A stretch of DNA of 64,000 nucleotides, taken from NCBI GenBank assembly GCA_041686485.1, contig JAWLDT010000001.1, forward strand, positions 1-64,000, in the 5' to 3' direction. The notes beneath the pieces are model-generated. The model saw nothing but the letters and a program-made list of their open reading frames with translations. It did not search any database and was not told the origin of the DNA. Shown piece after piece: positions 60,599-64,000 of the stretch; within the stretch, counting starts at the first letter, position 1, and each line of letters begins with the position of its first letter. Source of the DNA: PUPG01 sp041686485 (GTDB lineage Bacteria; Bacteroidota; Bacteroidia; Bacteroidales; UBA7960). A program made the position numbers and the translations under genes.

Positions 60599-61687
60599 CT
60601 ATTGTAAATGAAGCAGAAAACGCATGGTATCAACCCCGTCTGCATAATCCCATACCTCTGGTTGCTGGCTTTTGCCCGGAGGCACTATTGAAAAATTGTC
60701 TGACCTGAAACCACCGCCGGCCACTACACATTGTAATCTTTCCTGATTATTGACAACGAATTGCGCTGCCTCTGACAAGTCCCGGTAATAAGAACAGTGT
60801 ATTACCGATACCGGTGAAGCGATCTGACTGCTTTGGACTATCAGGCAATGACCTGCATCCGTAAAAGAGGTGCCTTCTGCCATATAGGTTGCCCTGCAAT
60901 AGTTGAGGTTATGTAGATATTTTTCATTGTCCCGCACATAACCAAAAGGCTGCCAGGCATTGATCAATTCCGAAAAATCATATCCTCCGGGTACAAGAAT
61001 ATGAGATACATTACGGCAACCCAGGCCATAATAAGCAAAAACATCTTCTCCCAGCTTTTGTAGTTCCTCTTTCGATTCTTTACCTGTAATGATGGCCATT
61101 GCGTTACGATTTTTCCGGATTATATGCGGAATATTGCCATAGTGGTATGTAAAGTAACGTGCTGCATTGTCGCTGCCGGTGGCAATAACAGCTTCAATGG
61201 CCGACAAAGGATCACGAATAAAGCTGATCTGTTGTTGCAGTTTCGGTTCAATGGTGGTTAGCAGCCTGGCTAAAGCTACCGGCAGGGTGTCATCCTGGCT
61301 GGATAACTTTCCGTAAAAAAGATGGCCGGAGATCAGTACGCATAGAAGGTCATGAAACCCCACCAACGGGATATTGCCTGCCATGATTACCATAATTGTT
61401 TTTTGACCGGAAGGAGAATTGGCGATTTTCGGGTAGCGCGCAATCCATTGGTTCAGTTTTTCGGACTGCAGCATATGACTCAATCCGATGAGCGCCCTGC
61501 CTGTTTCGCGGGAGGTGAACCAGGGATTAATAGACCGGCTGTGCAGGGCTTCGCGGTATAACGTCATGGCTGCAGGCAAGTCGGTGGCTGGCTTGGTTCC
61601 GTGAAATAATGCCTTGCCGGTCCTGCCCAGCTCTTCACCCAGAGCAGAAAATGCCTGAATTCGTCGACGTACATCAGGTAGCTGCAT
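60599..61687 (-). CDS. LuxC-type acyl-CoA reductase family protein
   Basis: A 362-residue protein of the LuxC/acyl-CoA reductase fold in the aldehyde dehydrogenase superfamily. It has VIMAGNIPLVGFHDLL, IATGSDNAARYF and the likely catalytic Cys in GLGCRNVSHILVPGG. No luxD or luxE partner is near. In Bacteroidota I recall this gene sitting close to serC, as here, so a role separate from fatty aldehyde production is likely. Divergent from the secreted unknown gene. Confidence 0.85.
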   Translation of the reverse strand: MQLPDVRRRIQAFSALGEELGRTGKALFHGTKPATDLPAAMTLYREALHSRSINPWFTSRETGRALIGLSHMLQSEKLNQWIARYPKIANSPSGQKTIMVIMAGNIPLVGFHDLLCVLISGHLFYGKLSSQDDTLPVALARLLTTIEPKLQQQISFIRDPLSAIEAVIATGSDNAARYFTYHYGNIPHIIRKNRNAMAIITGKESKEELQKLGEDVFAYYGLGCRNVSHILVPGGYDFSELINAWQPFGYVRDNEKYLHNLNYCRATYMAEGTSFTDAGHCLIVQSSQIASPVSVIHCSYYRDLSEAAQFVVNNQERLQCVVAGGGFRSDNFSIVPPGKSQQPEVWDYADGVDTMRFLLHLQ

Positions 61688-61695
61688 AAACTGTA

Positions 61696-61727
61696 TTTGC
61701 GTTGATCCGTAAAATCAAATATCTTTG
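61696..61727 (+). promoter_or_regulatory. promoter of the secreted unknown gene
   Basis: TTTG (61696-61699), a 20-base spacer, and TATCTTTG (61720-61727). The ATG is at 61821, so the leader is about 85 bases. Confidence 0.7.
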
Positions 61728-61820
61728 TGTCAACTCTTCTGTCAGGTAAAGATACATGATATACCGGATCATTTTGCAATGATCTTATGATGACAGCGAT
61801 TAAAAGATAAATACACCGGT

Positions 61821-62708
61821 ATGAAAATCCTGACCTTTTTTGCGGTTTTAAGCCTGTTTGTTATAACAAACACATATGCTGCCAATTCAGATTCCCTGTT
61901 TTTTCGTCAGGCAGAGGATTCCCTTGTGGTGCTGGCCAATAGCATTGTTGAACCTGACAGTGATCAACAGCGTCGTGAAAACAATGACCGTTTTAAGGGC
62001 TATTTTGAAGAAATACTCGGTCAGGCAGGTGCGTTTAACCATCCGTTCGATTCTTTGAATACGGTATCTATGCTCTATGCACCAGACCGGCAATTTCGTA
62101 TTATAACATGGTATGTTCCCCTCTCTGGTGAGCAGTTCGAGTATGTCGGATATATTCAACGTAACCCGGAAGCAGCCGGGCAGGGGCATGCAATTGTGGC
62201 TTTAACCGATGCCACAGAAGAAATAAATGGGCAATCATGCGCGGAAGGGCATGCAGATAAATGGTATGGTGCCTTTTATTATGATTTGATTGCCAATTCT
62301 ATAGGTGATGAGGTGTTTTATACCCTGCTTGGCTGGAAAGGGGACAATCCGCAAACCAGGAAACGGGTCATTGAACCCCTGACCTTCAGTAATGATAAGC
62401 CTCGTTTTGGCAAGCCCGTGTTCGGAGAACCTTATACGGATGCCTGCCGGATCATTTTTCGATATTCTGCCCGGGCATCCATGAGTTTGTTGTACAAAGA
62501 GGACTTTTACCAGACAGCCGATGGTATATACGACATGATCGTGTTCGACCGGCTGGTGCCCCGTCATGAGAGCCTGGAAGGCCATTACCAGTTTTATGTT
62601 CCGGAGGTAAATATTTTTGACGGACTCTTTTTTAATGGGAAAAAGTGGGTTTCTGTAAAAGATGTGGATGCCCGTATGCCTGATCCTGAAAGGGATGACC
62701 AAAAATAA
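61821..62708 (+). CDS. secreted protein of unknown function
   Basis: A 295-residue protein with a signal peptide (cleavage after NTYA). Notable segments: RIITWYVPLSGEQFEYVGYIQ, DKWYGAFYYDLI, YTLLGWKGDNPQTRKRVIEP, RIIFRYSARASMSLLY and VFDRLVPRHESLEGHYQFYVPE. It looks soluble and beta-rich. I recall similar sequences in many Bacteroidota but no assigned function or named domain. Good promoter upstream; serC follows after 99 bases in the same direction. Confidence 0.8.
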   Translation: MKILTFFAVLSLFVITNTYAANSDSLFFRQAEDSLVVLANSIVEPDSDQQRRENNDRFKGYFEEILGQAGAFNHPFDSLNTVSMLYAPDRQFRIITWYVPLSGEQFEYVGYIQRNPEAAGQGHAIVALTDATEEINGQSCAEGHADKWYGAFYYDLIANSIGDEVFYTLLGWKGDNPQTRKRVIEPLTFSNDKPRFGKPVFGEPYTDACRIIFRYSARASMSLLYKEDFYQTADGIYDMIVFDRLVPRHESLEGHYQFYVPEVNIFDGLFFNGKKWVSVKDVDARMPDPERDDQK

Positions 62709-62807
62709 TTTTTGGCGTTTTCTTTTGCCAATTGTTTTATTTTGCCAATTTTGCAGAAGAACTTATACTATAATTGTCCATTTTTATTCACCCTAACCCC
62801 AATAGCG

Positions 62808-63881
62808 ATGAAAAAACATAATTTTAGCGCCGGACCATCTATTTTAGCTGATGAAGTAATTGAAAACACCGCCAGGGCGGTTCAGGATTTAAACGGTATC
62901 GGATTATCTGTGATGGAAATCTCCCATCGTAGCAAGGATTTTCAGGCCATTATTGATGAGGCCGTTGCCCTGTTCAGGGAACTTTTGAATATCCCTGAGA
63001 ACTATCATGTGCTTTTCCTGGGCGGTGGTGCCAGTATGCAGTTTTGTATGGTGCCCTTTAACCTGCTGAACAAAAAAGCGGCTTATCTTGACACAGGCTC
63101 CTGGGCTTCAAAGGCCGTTAAAGAAGCCAAGGGTTTTGGTGAGGTAGATGTCGTTGCTTCTTCAAAAGATAAAAACTACAACTACATCCCTAAAGACTTC
63201 ACCATCCCCAAAGACGCTGATTATTTCCACATCACAACCAATAACACCATCTTTGGAACGGAAATAAAAGAGGATTATGACAGCCCGGTACCCATGGTTG
63301 CTGACATGAGCTCGGATATTTTCAGCCGTCCGGTAGATATTTCCAAATATGGAATCATTTATGGCGGTGCCCAGAAAAACCTTGGACCTGCTGGTGTAAC
63401 CTTTGTGATCATCCGTGACGACATCCTTGGTAAAGTAGACAGGCAGATACCTACCATGCTGGATTATAACACCCATATAGAAAAAGGGTCTATGTTTAAT
63501 ACCCCGCCCTGCCTTCCTATTTATACCTGTCTGGAAACACTTCGCTGGCTGAAGAAACTTGGTGGTGTGAAAACCATGCAAAAGATCAACCATGAAAAGG
63601 CCGATATGCTTTATGATGAGATTGAACGCAACGTTCTGTTTATGGGAACCACCGAAAAAGACAGCCGTTCAATCATGAATGTTTGTTTCGTTATGCAGCC
63701 TGATTATCAGGATTTGGAAAAAGAATTTCTGGAGTTTGCAATCGCGAGAGGTATGGTCGGCATCAAGGGTCACCGGTCAGTCGGTGGCTTCAGGGCGTCC
63801 ATTTATAATGCCATGCCAAAAGAGAGTGTAGAAGCACTTATTGAAACCATGCAGGAGTTTGAAAAAAAGCATGTAAAATAA
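62808..63881 (+). CDS. serC: phosphoserine aminotransferase
   Basis: PLP transaminase converting 3-phosphohydroxypyruvate to phosphoserine, step 2 of serine synthesis, also usable in vitamin B6 synthesis. The 357-residue protein has NFSAGPSILADEVI, SVMEISHRSKDF, the GGGASMQF phosphate loop, the PLP Lys in YGGAQKNLGPAGV and the late GHRSVGGFRASIYNA. The ATG at 62808 gives the family start; the frame is open 32 codons upstream but that part is hydrophobic and unlike the family. The next gene is apparently serA. Confidence 0.96.
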   Translation: MKKHNFSAGPSILADEVIENTARAVQDLNGIGLSVMEISHRSKDFQAIIDEAVALFRELLNIPENYHVLFLGGGASMQFCMVPFNLLNKKAAYLDTGSWASKAVKEAKGFGEVDVVASSKDKNYNYIPKDFTIPKDADYFHITTNNTIFGTEIKEDYDSPVPMVADMSSDIFSRPVDISKYGIIYGGAQKNLGPAGVTFVIIRDDILGKVDRQIPTMLDYNTHIEKGSMFNTPPCLPIYTCLETLRWLKKLGGVKTMQKINHEKADMLYDEIERNVLFMGTTEKDSRSIMNVCFVMQPDYQDLEKEFLEFAIARGMVGIKGHRSVGGFRASIYNAMPKESVEALIETMQEFEKKHVK

Positions 63882-63968
63882 ACCTGACTTTGGTATGATT
63901 ACATTCCATACCCTGCCGTGCAAGACAGGTTGGGTAAGACTTTTTATAAACCTCAAAAACGAATAGAT

Positions 63969-64000
63969 ATGAAAAAAGTTCTGGTAGCTACCGAAAAGCC
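63969..64000 (+). CDS. serA: start of D-3-phosphoglycerate dehydrogenase (partial)
   Basis: Only ten codons are in the window, reading MKKVLVATEK, which is how Bacteroidota SerA proteins commonly begin. Position 87 bases after serC in the same direction supports a serC-serA unit. A GGTATG/CATACC hairpin lies in the gap. The call rests on a very short segment and on context. Confidence 0.55.
   Translation, partial: MKKVLVATEK

Overview
This 64 kb window is a chromosomal segment from a member of the Bacteroidota, most likely Bacteroidales or Marinilabiliales. Genus cannot be told from the window. The support is: (i) promoters of the Bacteroidota type (TTTG, 19-20 bp, TAnnTTTG) before several genes, including the initiator tRNA; (ii) almost no Shine-Dalgarno sequences; (iii) a type IX secretion (T9SS) sorting domain; (iv) families largely confined to the phylum (DUF4293, HYC_CC_PP-like, a PID-CTERM-like protein, Rho with a long disordered insert); and (v) a BlaI/M56 pair and a TonB receptor with a carboxypeptidase-like N-terminal domain. 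I see no phage, insertion sequence, CRISPR array or rRNA.

Layout. 1-3.4 kb: the tail of an unknown gene, a polyprenyl diphosphate synthase, rfbA, then about 1.1 kb of non-coding DNA full of short-period repeats. 3.4-20.5 kb: a small sortable surface protein, uvrA, arginine deiminase, purD with a membrane protein, another repeat block, purQ, rnhB, tex, an acyl-CoA synthetase, a dipeptidase and the ribosome/GTPase set hslR-der-era. 20.5-33.3 kb: initiator tRNA, a metal-related Cys/His protein plus TonB receptor, a radical SAM/DUF4130 pair ahead of uvrC, a ClC channel, a cation/proton antiporter, suhB and mtaB. 33.3-39.6 kb: an outer-membrane-like protein, a secreted arginine/agmatine deiminase, carbamate kinase, ornithine carbamoyltransferase, and trpB2 behind a leader that encodes tandem Trp codons. 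39.7-47.4 kb: M56/BlaI with a clear operator-promoter, YjbQ, a copper ATPase, a long inverted repeat with two nonamer arrays, and rho. 47.6-64 kb: DUF4293, an ornithine-racemase-like/GNAT/symporter operon, a radical SAM protein, AbgT, UspA, proline dehydrogenase, a SpoU-type methyltransferase, a membrane spermidine-synthase-like protein with an exported PIMT, a LuxC-type reductase, a secreted unknown, serC and the first codons of serA.

How the genes fit together. Amino-acid catabolism is the recurrent theme. Arginine deiminase, catabolic-type ornithine carbamoyltransferase and carbamate kinase would give ATP from arginine. The ornithine racemase-like enzyme and proline dehydrogenase could use the products. 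A dipeptidase, an AbgT carrier and a sodium symporter could supply substrates, and an exported deiminase acts outside the cell. uvrA, uvrC and the radical SAM/DUF4130 pair concern DNA repair. The least explained content is the set of dispersed non-coding repeats (7-bp and 9-bp arrays, twin hairpins, imperfect palindromes) and the structured leaders before arcC and trpB2.
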